Positions 9,645 to 18,944 of a stretch of DNA of 64,000 bases are shown here, in pieces. Position 1 is the first letter of the stretch; each line of letters opens with the position of its first letter. The translations under genes and the position numbers were made by a program. The stretch comes from Aromatoleum tolulyticum (GTDB taxonomy: Bacteria > Pseudomonadota > Gammaproteobacteria > Burkholderiales > Rhodocyclaceae): the NCBI RefSeq assembly GCF_900156155.1, contig NZ_FTMD01000016.1:42559-106558 (forward strand), read 5' to 3'. Under the pieces are notes generated by a model, which saw only the letters and a list, made by a program, of their open reading frames with translations, searched no databases and was not told where the DNA came from.

Positions 9645-9854
9645 TCAGTCTCCGAGGCGGCGTGCTTCGACCGTGATCGGCAGCCGCGTGTCGGCCGCCA
9701 TCTCCGGCAGTTCCAGCTGCCAGCCGTTGCCGAGCGTGACCTTGCCGCCCCACAGCCCTTCCTTCTCCATCGCGACGATGGGCTCCTCGAGGTCCTTCTT
9801 GGGCACGTAGGCCGACAGCGCGCCGGCGTGGTCCTTGCGGATCATGATTTTCAT
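9645..9854 (-). CDS. nifT: NifT/FixU family protein
   Basis: A 69-residue protein starting MKIMIRKD and containing VPKKDLEEPIV and LPEMAADTRLP segments typical of NifT. NifT is common in nif clusters but dispensable where tested; its function is unknown. It usually follows nifK, but here it lies behind nifS, 31 bases downstream, inside the nifB-clpX run. The ATG at 9854 was chosen because residues of the longer frame are a shadow of nifS. Confidence 0.88.
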   Translation of the reverse strand: MKIMIRKDHAGALSAYVPKKDLEEPIVAMEKEGLWGGKVTLGNGWQLELPEMAADTRLPITVEARRLGD

Positions 9855-9885
9855 GGTGCGGGCTCCAGGTTTGCGTGAATCGGAT

Positions 9886-11031
9886 TCATGCCGCCTCTCC
9901 GACGAGCGGGCACACGATGCAGGGCAGCAGCTCGAGGACCCGGTCGATGTCGGCGGTGGTGGTGTCGCGCCCGAGCGAGAAGCGCAGCGCGGCGAGCGCC
10001 TCGGCGCGGCTCTGGCCCATCGCGAGCAGCACCGGCGAGGGCTCGCTGCCGCCGGCCGCGCAGGCCGAGCCGCTGGAGGCGCAGATGCCGGCGCGGTCGA
10101 GGCGGTCGAGCACGATCTCGGCGTCGACGGTGGCGAAGCGCAGGTTCGTCGTGTTGCCGATGCGCGCGGCGACGGCGCCGTTGAGGCGGGTCTGCGGGAT
10201 GCGTTGCAGCAGGCCGAATTCGAGCCGGTCGCGCAGCGCGGCGAGGCGGGGGATGTCCTCGGTCGGCGCGCGCGCAGCGAGCTGGGCGGCGACGCCGAAA
10301 CCGACGATCGCGGCGAGGTTCTCGGTGCCGCCGCGCCGGCCGCGCTCCTGATGGCCGAAGACCATCGGCGGCAGCGCGAAGTCCTTGCGTACATGGAGCG
10401 CGCCGACGCCCTTGGGGCCGTGCAGCTTGTGCGCCGACAGGGTGAGGAGGTCGATCGGCAGCTGCGCGAGGTCGATCGTCACGCGCCCGGCGGCCTGCAC
10501 GGCGTCGCAGTGGAACAGCACGCCGCGGCGCTGTGCGATTTCGGCGATCTCGGCGACCGGAAACAGCACGCCGGTCTCGTTGTTGGCCCACATCAGGCTC
10601 ACGAGCGCGGTGTCGTCGTCGATCGCCGCGTCCAGTGCGGCGCGGTCGAGGCGGCCTTCCGCATCTACGCCCAGCGTCGTCACGCGCACGCCGCGGCTCT
10701 GCAGGTGACGCAAGAGCATCAGCGAGGATGGATGCTCGACCGCGCTCGTGACGATGTGGCGCCGGTCCGGCCGCGCCGCGAGCGCGCCGAGGATCGCCAT
10801 ATGGTTCGCTTCGGTCGCGCTCGCCGTGAATACGATGCGCGCCGCGACGGCGCCGATCAGCGCCGCGACCTGAGCGCGCGCGGCATTGAGCCGCCCCTTG
10901 GCCTCGGTGCCGAGGCGATGCGCGCTCGACGGGTTGCCCCAGCCGTGTTCGAGGCACTCAGTCATCGCGGCGATCACCTCCGGCGCGGGCCGGGTCGTCG
11001 CGTTGTGGTCGAGGTAGATGGGCGCGCCCAT
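9886..11031 (-). CDS. nifS: NifS cysteine desulfurase
   Basis: NifS is a PLP enzyme that takes sulfur from cysteine for nitrogenase Fe-S cluster assembly. The 381-residue protein has the PLP lysine K202 (SAHKLHGPKG) and the persulfide cysteine C324 (SSGSACAAGG), placing it in group I with NifS and IscS. The N-terminus IYLDHNATT is canonical. The C-terminal end carries an unusual CIVC pair. It follows the DUF3024-like gene by 16 bases and precedes nifT. A dedicated nifU is not present in this window; the IscA-like protein at 12829 may serve as carrier. Confidence 0.96.
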   Translation of the reverse strand: MGAPIYLDHNATTRPAPEVIAAMTECLEHGWGNPSSAHRLGTEAKGRLNAARAQVAALIGAVAARIVFTASATEANHMAILGALAARPDRRHIVTSAVEHPSSLMLLRHLQSRGVRVTTLGVDAEGRLDRAALDAAIDDDTALVSLMWANNETGVLFPVAEIAEIAQRRGVLFHCDAVQAAGRVTIDLAQLPIDLLTLSAHKLHGPKGVGALHVRKDFALPPMVFGHQERGRRGGTENLAAIVGFGVAAQLAARAPTEDIPRLAALRDRLEFGLLQRIPQTRLNGAVAARIGNTTNLRFATVDAEIVLDRLDRAGICASSGSACAAGGSEPSPVLLAMGQSRAEALAALRFSLGRDTTTADIDRVLELLPCIVCPLVGEAA

Positions 11032-11047
11032 GATCGTCAGCGTCCGC

Positions 11048-11440
11048 TTACGGCCAGAACACGCGGAAGGGGTCGGCGAGCAGCGCCATCAGCACCGCGT
11101 CGATCTGGCGGCCGCTGTCGTAGAACATCCACTCGCCGCGCGCGTGGTCGCGGGAATACAGGCGCCAGCTGCCGCCGGCGCCGTCCCACACGAGGCGCGC
11201 GATCTCGATGTCGCCACCGGCCGTATCGACATTGCGCGAGCAGCACGGGCTGACGACGCGGTAACCGTCGTCGCAGGCCTCGACGCGCGGCGACACGTAG
11301 CGGTAGCGGATGCGCTTTTCCAGCAGGCGCTCGATGCGCCGCAGGTCGAGCTCGTTGGGCTGGGTGCGCAAGCCGGCGCGCGGGGCGTCGGCCGGCGCGA
11401 CCGGGGCGGGGGCGGAGCGTTTCATCGCGTGGGCCTTCAT
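11048..11440 (-). CDS. DUF3024-like small protein in the nif operon
   Basis: A 130-residue protein whose C-terminal half matches what I recall of DUF3024: a hydrophobic strand, then WRLYSRDHARGEW, then a DP-x-VFW end (DPFRVFWP). The first 25 residues are Pro/Ala-rich and may be unstructured; a second ATG at residue 6 is an alternative start. A CC pair (C66-C67) and C56 are the only cysteines. The start is two bases from the NifZ-like stop and the gene ends 16 bases before nifS. The function is unknown; position suggests an accessory role in metallocluster assembly. Confidence 0.68.
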   Translation of the reverse strand: MKAHAMKRSAPAPVAPADAPRAGLRTQPNELDLRRIERLLEKRIRYRYVSPRVEACDDGYRVVSPCCSRNVDTAGGDIEIARLVWDGAGGSWRLYSRDHARGEWMFYDSGRQIDAVLMALLADPFRVFWP

Positions 11441-11442
11441 GC

Positions 11443-11685
11443 TCAGCTCGCCCGCGCGATTTCTTCTTCGAGGCAGCCGATCACGCTGCCGTCGGGAAAC
11501 TCCACCAGGTACACCGGCGCGTCGGTCTCGGTGTGGCGGCCGATCTGCACGATCTCGCCGACCGTGCCGGCGCCGGCGAGCAGGGCGTCGGGTTCGCGGT
11601 CGGGGTAGGAGCCGTCGTTGAGCAGGTCGGCGACAGCGATCACGCGCATGCCCCAGTCGAATTTCGGCAGTCTCGGATCGATCAT
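11443..11685 (-). CDS. NifZ-domain protein (second, short copy)
   Basis: An 80-residue protein with the NifZ-type core: FDWGMRVIAVADLLNDGSYP, then G-x-VGEIVQIG and YLVEFPDGSVIG. It overlaps the stop of nifZ in an ATGA arrangement, so the two are translationally coupled. In some organisms NifZ carries two such domains on one chain, so this gene looks like the second half encoded separately. NifZ helps P-cluster maturation of the MoFe protein. Whether the short copy is active alone is unknown. Confidence 0.75.
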   Translation of the reverse strand: MIDPRLPKFDWGMRVIAVADLLNDGSYPDREPDALLAGAGTVGEIVQIGRHTETDAPVYLVEFPDGSVIGCLEEEIARAS

Positions 11686-12026
11686 GCGGGTGCTCCCGGA
11701 ATGTTTTCGAGATCGGCCGCGGCCGTTGCGGCATCGGCCTCGTCTTCATCGTCGTCGTAGTCGAGCGATTCGAGCTCGCGCCCCTTCATGCCGACGCGGT
11801 AGCCGTGGTCGACGAACTCGACGCCATAGATGTAGAACTGCTGCAGGAAGGTGCCGATGCTGCTGACGTAGCCGACGTCGCCCTTCTTGACGAGGATGTC
11901 GCCGATCTCGCGGCCCGGAAAGGTGCCGTCGTTGCGCACGGTCTTCGTGCTCATGACTTTCTCGCCGTAGCCGAAGCGCGGCGGAGCGTTCAGTTCCACG
12001 ATGTCGCCGTCACGGTTGATCTTCAT
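11682..12026 (-). CDS. nifZ: NifZ, MoFe protein P-cluster maturation factor
   Basis: A 114-residue NifZ. The signature is clear: PPRFGYGEKV, then RNDGTFPGREIGD, GDVGYVSSIGTFLQ and IYGVEFVDHG. NifZ is needed for the second P-cluster to form in NifDK. The start at 12026 has a GGAG site six bases upstream; an upstream ATG in the same frame is less likely. The last 25 residues are acidic and low-complexity. It follows the LRV gene by 24 bases and overlaps the short NifZ-like gene. Confidence 0.92.
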   Translation of the reverse strand: MKINRDGDIVELNAPPRFGYGEKVMSTKTVRNDGTFPGREIGDILVKKGDVGYVSSIGTFLQQFYIYGVEFVDHGYRVGMKGRELESLDYDDDEDEADAATAAADLENIPGAPA

Positions 12027-12050
12027 GCTGGGCTCCTGGGTCGGTGGCAT

Positions 12051-12818
12051 TCATGCGACGCGGTTTCCGCGGCCGCGCGCGGCCTCGCGTACCGCGGCAT
12101 CCTCGTCGTCGAGCAGCGAACCGAGGCGCGACGGCTCGATGCGCTGCGCGACTTCATGGCGGATACGCCAGTCCGGGTCGTCCGCCAGCAGCGGCAGTTG
12201 CGCGGCCGGCAGGCGCTGCGCGACCACGAGGCGCACGCCGGGATCGGCGTCGCCGGCCATGCCGCGCAGGCCCTCGGCGTCGATGCGGCGGGCCACCGCG
12301 ACGCGCACCTCGCGGTCCGGATCGTGCTGCAGCATGCGCAGCAGGCCGGGCGGCAGGCGGCGGGCGATCACCGTGCGCACGTAGTAGTCCGGGTCGTCGA
12401 GCATGCTCTTCAGCGCCGCCGGCTCCAGCCGCGCCGCGACGCGGATGCGCACTTCGCGGTCGGGGTCGTCGCGCATCTGCATCAGGTAGCGCTGCGGCAG
12501 GCGCTGGGCGATGCTCCAGCGCACGGTCTCGTCCGGATCGCCGAGCAGCCGCGGCAGCAGGAACAGGTCGGCGTGCTTGGCGGCGACGGCGCGCACCTCG
12601 AAGTAGGGATGGTCGAGGCAGGTGTCGGCCACGTTCGGGTTCCACGCGAAGAAGCGGTCGATGCGTTTCGCGTAGCGGTCGGCGACGCAGGCATGCCCCG
12701 GCGTGCAGCGGCCGGCGGCGCGCAGTTCGCGGTGGGGGCAGTTCGTACAGTCGATCGCCCGACCCTGCCAGTCGACCGCCGGGATGCCGTCGGGAAGAGT
12801 GTCAGTGTCGGGGACCAT
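12051..12818 (-). CDS. 4Fe4S leucine-rich repeat variant (LRV) protein
   Basis: A 255-residue protein with an N-terminal Fe-S module and a repeat domain. Cysteines C24, C27, C38 and C44 (C-x2-C-x10-C-x5-C) match the 4Fe-4S site of the Azotobacter vinelandii LRV protein, whose structure is known. From about 70 to 245 there are roughly 24-residue units with the pattern LPxLLxDPDxxVRxxVAxRL, which form a helical superhelix. Such a surface suits protein docking. The LRV gene of A. vinelandii is also in its nif region; its exact role is not settled. It lies between the IscA-like gene (10 bases) and nifZ (24 bases). Confidence 0.9.
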   Translation of the reverse strand: MVPDTDTLPDGIPAVDWQGRAIDCTNCPHRELRAAGRCTPGHACVADRYAKRIDRFFAWNPNVADTCLDHPYFEVRAVAAKHADLFLLPRLLGDPDETVRWSIAQRLPQRYLMQMRDDPDREVRIRVAARLEPAALKSMLDDPDYYVRTVIARRLPPGLLRMLQHDPDREVRVAVARRIDAEGLRGMAGDADPGVRLVVAQRLPAAQLPLLADDPDWRIRHEVAQRIEPSRLGSLLDDEDAAVREAARGRGNRVA

Positions 12819-12828
12819 GATCGCGCCT

Positions 12829-13203
12829 TCAGGCCTTGCGGCGGATCGAGTCGATGCTGATCGCCGCCACCCCCGCCGGGCCGGACGGGGCGCTCGTGCT
12901 GCAGCCGCAGCTCGCGGCGTTGGGGTTGATGAAGGTCAGGCCGGAGCTCATCGGCGTGTCGGCGAAGTCGATCGTCACGCCCTCGAGCAGCAGCCGCGAC
13001 TCGGTCGGCAGGATCAGCGTGAGGCCGTTCCAGTCCAGCGTCGCGTCCCCGGCGCGCGGCGGCTCGACATTGAACTCCGACGCATAGCCGGAACAGCCGC
13101 CGGCCGTGACCTGCAGGCGGAAGCCGGCATCCGGCCCGCCTCCGCCGAAGCGCACCATGCGGCGCATGAACTTCTCGGCGGCGGGGGTGATGGAAATGTT
13201 CAT
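12829..13203 (-). CDS. IscA/HesB-type iron-sulfur carrier (nif-linked)
   Basis: A 124-residue A-type carrier. It has the three conserved cysteines C37 (GGCSGY), C99 and C101 (SCGCS) that bind Fe or a transient cluster. The body follows the family pattern (VTAGGCSGY, then FINPNAASCGC). A non-family tail of about 20 residues follows. In nif clusters this protein is thought to pass clusters to nitrogenase proteins alongside NifU and NifS. It lies 12 bases behind the ferredoxin and 10 bases before the LRV gene. Confidence 0.92.
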   Translation of the reverse strand: MNISITPAAEKFMRRMVRFGGGGPDAGFRLQVTAGGCSGYASEFNVEPPRAGDATLDWNGLTLILPTESRLLLEGVTIDFADTPMSSGLTFINPNAASCGCSTSAPSGPAGVAAISIDSIRRKA

Positions 13204-13215
13204 GGGTTGATCTCC

Positions 13216-13437
13216 TCAGGCGGCCTCTTCACGGGGCCAGGTTTCATCGATGATGCAGGTGTCGTCGATCGGGCACACCGCGACGCACTGCGGCTCGTCG
13301 TGGTGCCCGACGCATTCGGTGCATTTGTCCGGGTCGATCACGAAGATGCTCTTGTGCGCGCTGATCGCCTTGTTCGGGCATTCGGGCTCGCACGCACAGC
13401 AGCCGGTGCATTGGTCGGCGACGATCATGTAGGCCAT
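13216..13437 (-). CDS. fdxN: 2[4Fe-4S] ferredoxin downstream of nifB (FdxN-like)
   Basis: A 73-residue ferredoxin with two clusters. The first set is C10, C13, C16, C20 (C-x2-C-x2-C-x3-C). The second is C39, C42, C51, C55 with the longer C-x2-C-x8-C-x3-C spacing seen in ferredoxins encoded next to nifB. One extra cysteine (C14) sits in the first motif. It likely supplies electrons to nitrogenase or to the radical chemistry of NifB. It starts 15 bases after the nifB stop. Confidence 0.92.
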   Translation of the reverse strand: MAYMIVADQCTGCCACEPECPNKAISAHKSIFVIDPDKCTECVGHHDEPQCVAVCPIDDTCIIDETWPREEAA

Positions 13438-13452
13438 GGCAATCTCCTGTCC

Positions 13453-15006
13453 CTAAGCCGCTGCGACGTACGCGCCCTGGCGGATGTCGGCATCGCCGCG
13501 CGGCTGATGGACGATCTCGCCCGCGGCGACCTTGTCGAGGTATTCGCGGAAGTAGGCGATCGCCGAGCGCTCGATGAACTCGAAGGCGTAGCGGTCGACC
13601 GGGTCGATGCCCGCGGCCTTCAGCTCGTCGCGCGGACAGCCGCCGATCTTCGCGACGAACACCGCATGGCAGTCGTTGATCGCGCGCACCACCGTCGGCA
13701 GCGCGTCCTCTTCGCCGTAGCCGCCCTGGCAGTAAAGATCGACGCGGCGATGGCCGACGAACTTCGCCCCGGCGGTCGAGACCTCGTACACCTGGAATTC
13801 GCTCGCGTGGCCGAAATGTTCATTGACCTTGCCCTCGCCCTTGGTCGCGACCGCGATCATCAGCTTGATGTCGCTGTCCGCGCCGGCGAGCTCCGCGAGT
13901 TCTTCCCGCTTCGCGGCGACCTTCGCCTGACGCTGCTCCTCGACCAGTTCCTGGTAGGCCTGGCGCGTCGCCGCGTCGTACTCGACCTCCATCGCGTCGA
14001 TCCTGTCGGTCGTGAACTCGGCGCTGCGGTCCTCGCCCAGCAGCCCGACCGCATCGGCGCGGCACTGGCGGCAGTGGCGCATCATGTTCATCTCGCCCTC
14101 GCAGGCGTCCTGCAGCGCCTTCAGCTCCTGCGCCGAGGGGCCGCGCTGGCCGGTCAGGCCGAACACCGTGCCGTGCTCGGGCGCCGAGATCAGCGGCATG
14201 ATGTTGTGCAGGAAGGCGCCGCGCGACTTCACGGCCTTGTTCACCTCGACGAGGTGGCGGTCGTTGATGCCCGGGATCATCACCGAGTTCACCTTGCACA
14301 GGATGCCGCGCTCGGTGAGCATCTCCAGCCCCAGCAGCTGCCGTTCGCTGAGGATGCGCGCCGCGTCGATGCCCTTCCAGCGCTTGTTCTGGTAGTAGAT
14401 CCACGGGTAGATGTGCTGGCCCACCTCCGGATCGACCATGTTGATGGTGATCGTCACGTGGTCGACGTTGAAGGACTTGATCGTGTCGACGTGGTCCGGC
14501 AGCGCCAGCCCGTTGGTCGACAGGCACAGCTTGATGTCCGGTGCGGTCTTCGCGATCAGCTCGAAGGTCTTGAACGTCTTCTCCGGGTTCGCGAGGGGGT
14601 CCCCCGGGCCGGCGATGCCCAGCACCGTCATCTGCGGGATCGCCGATGCGACCGCGAGCACCTTCTTCGATGCCTGCTCCGGCGTGAGCTTCTCGCTGAC
14701 GACGCCCGGGCGCGACTCGTTGGCACAGTCGTACTTGCGGTTGCAGTAGTTGCACTGGATGTTGCAGGCCGGCGCCACCGCTACGTGCATGCGGGCGTAG
14801 TGGTGGTGGGCTTCCTCGCTGTAGCAGGGGTGGTTCTTCACCTTCTCCCACACTTCCGGCGACATGTCCGCGGGACCTGCCGACGAGCCGCAGCTCGCCT
14901 TGCCGCTGCCGCTCGAGGTGCCGCAGCCCTTGTGTTCCGCGACCTTGTCGAGCAGCTGCGCGAGCGGCTTGATGTCCTGCACGCCAACATAAGCGGTAGC
15001 TTCCAT
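13453..15006 (-). CDS. nifB: NifB, radical-SAM FeMo-cofactor synthase
   Basis: NifB builds the 8Fe core of FeMo-cofactor (NifB-co) using radical SAM chemistry. The 517-residue protein has the SAM motif C81-x3-C85-x2-C88 (CNIQCNYC) and the GPGDPLANP segment, followed from about 390 by a NifX/NifB-type C-terminal domain (EHFGHASEF). The start at 15006 follows an AGAGAGG site; the frame continues upstream without NifB-like sequence. It heads the 14-gene leftward run to clpX and sits 41 bases behind a predicted sigma-54 transcription start. The N-terminus has a low-complexity Gly/Ser stretch with cysteines (about 27-42). Confidence 0.98.
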   Translation of the reverse strand: MEATAYVGVQDIKPLAQLLDKVAEHKGCGTSSGSGKASCGSSAGPADMSPEVWEKVKNHPCYSEEAHHHYARMHVAVAPACNIQCNYCNRKYDCANESRPGVVSEKLTPEQASKKVLAVASAIPQMTVLGIAGPGDPLANPEKTFKTFELIAKTAPDIKLCLSTNGLALPDHVDTIKSFNVDHVTITINMVDPEVGQHIYPWIYYQNKRWKGIDAARILSERQLLGLEMLTERGILCKVNSVMIPGINDRHLVEVNKAVKSRGAFLHNIMPLISAPEHGTVFGLTGQRGPSAQELKALQDACEGEMNMMRHCRQCRADAVGLLGEDRSAEFTTDRIDAMEVEYDAATRQAYQELVEEQRQAKVAAKREELAELAGADSDIKLMIAVATKGEGKVNEHFGHASEFQVYEVSTAGAKFVGHRRVDLYCQGGYGEEDALPTVVRAINDCHAVFVAKIGGCPRDELKAAGIDPVDRYAFEFIERSAIAYFREYLDKVAAGEIVHQPRGDADIRQGAYVAAA

Positions 15007-15058
15007 GGAGACCTCTCTGTGAGTGGTGACGGGGACTTCGCCCCTTCGCGACTCACAG

Positions 15059-15074
15059 AGCCAGAACCATGCCA
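15059..15074 (-). promoter_or_regulatory. Sigma-54 promoter of the nifB-clpX operon
   Basis: On the minus strand this reads TGGCATGGTTCTGGCT. The -24 element TGGCA is good, and GG and GC are ten bases apart; the -12 is TGGCT rather than TTGCT. The start would be near 15047, 41 bases before nifB. No perfect TGT-N10-ACA NifA site is seen within 130 bases upstream. TGT-N10-ACG at 15169-15184 is one mismatch away. Confidence 0.75.
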
Positions 15075-15110
15075 TCGATGTTTGTTGCAAATAATCAGTG
15101 GCTTGCGCGG

Positions 15111-15139
15111 ATTGTGCGCTCGCAGCAGCGCGTGACAAT
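15111..15139. promoter_or_regulatory. Inverted repeat upstream of the nifB promoter
   Basis: ATTGTGCGCT (15111-15120) is mirrored by AGCGC at 15127-15131 and ACAAT at 15135-15139, with a three-base bulge. It lies about 40-65 bases upstream of the sigma-54 promoter. It contains TGT and ACA ends but with a 19-base gap, so it is not a standard NifA site. An operator for nifB is possible. Confidence 0.35.
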
Positions 15140-15212
15140 CCGGACATTCGCAACGCGTCGCGACGTATTGTCGAGAGCGCGACGTCGCGGCCGGGGGCGT
15201 CGTGCGCGGACG

Positions 15213-15252
15213 AAAAAAGGCCACGGCGCCGGGAGAGGGGAGCGCCGTGGCC
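15213..15252 (-). terminator. Rho-independent terminator of nifA
   Basis: On the minus strand an 11-bp perfect stem (GGCCACGGCGC with GCGCCGTGGCC; 15219-15229 and 15242-15252) is followed by six T. It lies 36 bases beyond the nifA stop and separates nifA from the nifB promoter. Confidence 0.9.
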
Positions 15253-15287
15253 CGCAAGGGAAGGGGAAAGGGAAGGGGAGGGGCGGA

Positions 15288-16904
<1,617 letters not shown>

Positions 16905-17041
16905 GCGGCCCCTCCTGCAGGAAGACGACGATTTCCGGATGCGGTCGAACGACCATTCCCGGCTGCGCCCGCGGCACCGGATTTGTCCGCCGGCCACGGG
17001 CGGCCGGGAACGAATGACCGCACAGTCAATACGGGAAACCT

Positions 17042-17057
17042 AGCAAGTTTTGCGCCG
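17042..17057 (-). promoter_or_regulatory. Candidate sigma-54 promoter of nifA
   Basis: On the minus strand CGGCGCAAAACTTGCT has a perfect TTGCT -12 element and GG and GC ten bases apart, but two mismatches in the -24 hexamer. A start near 17030 would give a leader of about 125 bases. It would allow nifA autoactivation or Ntr control. The rest of the 16905-17311 gap shows nothing else that I could recognise. Confidence 0.45.
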
Positions 17058-17311
17058 CAGCATTCACGGGGGGCGCTGCCCCGGTGTGTGTCCGCCGGAC
17101 TTCCCCGCCGGCGGCGGGGTCGGGATGTGCCGGGCCGCTGCGCTCCGCGATGGGCCCGCCCGGCGCCCTGCGGCCGCAGCATGCAAAGCGGACAATCGCG
17201 ACAAGGCCGAGCGGGGCGTCCGCACATACGCAGTTACGCGTAAGCACGGCTACCTGTGCCGGCCTCGTCCATAATGGAAGTTGTTACAGGACATCAGGAC
17301 GGGGAAAACGC

Positions 17312-18181
17312 ATGCTGTTCCGCAACGGCCGCGAGAGCGACAACATCGAGGATCGCCGTGAAGAAGGTGGCGGCGGGGGCGGCTTCGGCGGCGGTCGCAG
17401 CATCGGCGTCGGCACGATCGTGATCGCGCTCGTCGCGATGTATTTCGGCATCGACCCGCGCGTGATCCTCGACACCGCGAGCGTCAGTCAGTCGCCGCCA
17501 CCGGCCGCCCGGCGCGCGGCGCCGCGCTCGCCGGCCGAGGACGAGCTGGCACGCTTCGCGTCCATGGTGCTGGCGGATACCGAGGACACCTGGGGGACCA
17601 TCTTCAAGTCAGGCGGAGGGCAGTACCATCAGCCGCGCATGGTGCTGTACACCGGCGCGACGCGCAGCGGCTGCGGCGTCGGCCAGGCGGCGATGGGGCC
17701 GTTCTACTGCCCGGCGGACCAGAAGGTCTATCTCGACCTGTCCTTCTTCAACGAACTGAAGGACCGCTTCCGCGCGCCCGGCGACTTCGCACAGGCCTAC
17801 GTGATCGCGCACGAGGTCGGCCATCACGTGCAGAACCTGCTGGGGATTTCGGAAAAGGTGCAACAGGCGCGCGAGCGCGTGTCGGAGCGCCAGGGCAACC
17901 AGCTATCGGTGCGGCTGGAACTGCAGGCGGACTGTCTCGCGGGCGTATGGGCGCATCACGCCGATCGCAGCCGCCAGGTGCTGGAGGCGGGCGACGTCGA
18001 GGAAGCATTGGGGGCCGCCACCGCGATCGGTGACGACCGCCTGCAGAAGCAGACGCAGGGGCAGGTGGTGCCCGACAGCTTCACGCACGGCAGCTCCGCG
18101 CAGCGCGTGCGCTGGTTCCGCACCGGCCTCGAGAAGGGCTCGCTGAAGGCGTGCGACACCTTCAGCGTCGCAAAACTGTAG
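17312..18181 (+). CDS. Neutral zinc metallopeptidase, YpfJ family
   Basis: A 289-residue protein of the putative neutral zinc metallopeptidase family. The HExxH zinc site is in IAHEVGHHVQ, and the ELQADC segment downstream supplies the third ligand region. The N-terminus has a charged, glycine-rich stretch and then one transmembrane helix (about 28-48), typical of the family. The start at 17312 follows a GGACGGGG segment; the longer frame open from 17084 has no family similarity. It ends eight bases from the convergent VOC gene. No substrate is known. Confidence 0.88.
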   Translation: MLFRNGRESDNIEDRREEGGGGGGFGGGRSIGVGTIVIALVAMYFGIDPRVILDTASVSQSPPPAARRAAPRSPAEDELARFASMVLADTEDTWGTIFKSGGGQYHQPRMVLYTGATRSGCGVGQAAMGPFYCPADQKVYLDLSFFNELKDRFRAPGDFAQAYVIAHEVGHHVQNLLGISEKVQQARERVSERQGNQLSVRLELQADCLAGVWAHHADRSRQVLEAGDVEEALGAATAIGDDRLQKQTQGQVVPDSFTHGSSAQRVRWFRTGLEKGSLKACDTFSVAKL

Positions 18182-18189
18182 GCGTCAGC

Positions 18190-18666
18190 TCAGCCGGCCA
18201 GCTTCGCAAACGCCTCGACGACTTCCGCCGGCGCCTGCACCAGTTCCACCAGCACGCCTTCGCCGCCGATCGGGAACTCGTCGTTGCCCTTCGGGTGCAG
18301 GAAGGTGATGTCGTAGCCTGCCGCGCCGCGGCGGATGCCGCCCGGGGCGAAGCGCACGCCGTTGGCGGAGAGCCATTCCACCGCCTTCGGCAGGTCGTCC
18401 ACCCACAGGCCGACGTGGTTGAGCGGCGTCGCATGCACGGCCGGCTTCTTCTCCGGGTCGAGCGGCTGCATCAGGTCGACCTCGACCTTGAACGGACCCT
18501 TGCCCATCGCGCAGATGTCCTCGTCGACGTTCTCGCGCTCGCTGACGAAGTTGCCGGTCACCTCCAGGCCGAGCATGTCCACCCACAGGGTCTTGAGCTT
18601 GTCCTTGCTCGGGCCGCCGATGGCGATCTGCTGGATGCCGAGGATCTTGAACGGGCGTTGCGTCAT
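18190..18666 (-). CDS. VOC-superfamily protein (glyoxalase / methylmalonyl-CoA epimerase fold)
   Basis: A 158-residue protein of the vicinal oxygen chelate fold with two beta-alpha-beta-beta-beta halves. The second half has the His and Glu metal positions (NHVGLWVDD, then VLVELVQAP). In the first half the usual His is Gln (IQQIAIGG), as in some glyoxalase I enzymes. Substrate cannot be read from sequence; a lactoylglutathione lyase-like or acyl-CoA epimerase-like role are both possible. A GGAG site precedes the ATG at 18666. It is alone on its strand, 278 bases from the response regulator gene. Confidence 0.75.
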   Translation of the reverse strand: MTQRPFKILGIQQIAIGGPSKDKLKTLWVDMLGLEVTGNFVSERENVDEDICAMGKGPFKVEVDLMQPLDPEKKPAVHATPLNHVGLWVDDLPKAVEWLSANGVRFAPGGIRRGAAGYDITFLHPKGNDEFPIGGEGVLVELVQAPAEVVEAFAKLAG

Positions 18667-18807
18667 GGAAGTGTCTCCGCGATTCGTCTGGATTAAGAAT
18701 TCATAATTATGGCGAGTCTGCGTGGGGGCGTCGAGAGGGGCGCGGGCAATCGTGCGCGCACAATCTCGCGGTCGTGCCGGCTGCCGATCGTGCTCGTCGA
18801 TGTGGGT

Positions 18808-18902
18808 GTAGGGCGGATGAGCCGAAGGCGTTATCCGCCGCATGATCGGCCGCTCCAGCTCAACCGTCGCGTGGCGGAAGGCGCTGCGCTTTTCCGCCCT
18901 AC
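18808..18902. repeat. Intergenic inverted repeat (GTAGGGCGGA ... TCCGCCCTAC)
   Basis: A roughly 95-bp element begins GTAGGGCGGA (18808-18817) and ends TCCGCCCTAC (18893-18902), and holds a second nested pair of GGCGG/CCGCC segments with AAGGCG and GCGCT. This layout is like dispersed palindromic intergenic repeats common in proteobacteria. Only one copy is in the window. It occupies the gap between the VOC gene and the response regulator. Confidence 0.65.
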
Positions 18903-18944
18903 GAATCGTTCATGCAAATGCCCTGCGTCGGGCACGAGAGGCGC

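Noticed and set aside
16905..17311. nifL upstream of nifA
   Set aside because: The 407-base gap has no PAS-kinase-like frame, and the next gene is a metallopeptidase on the other strand.
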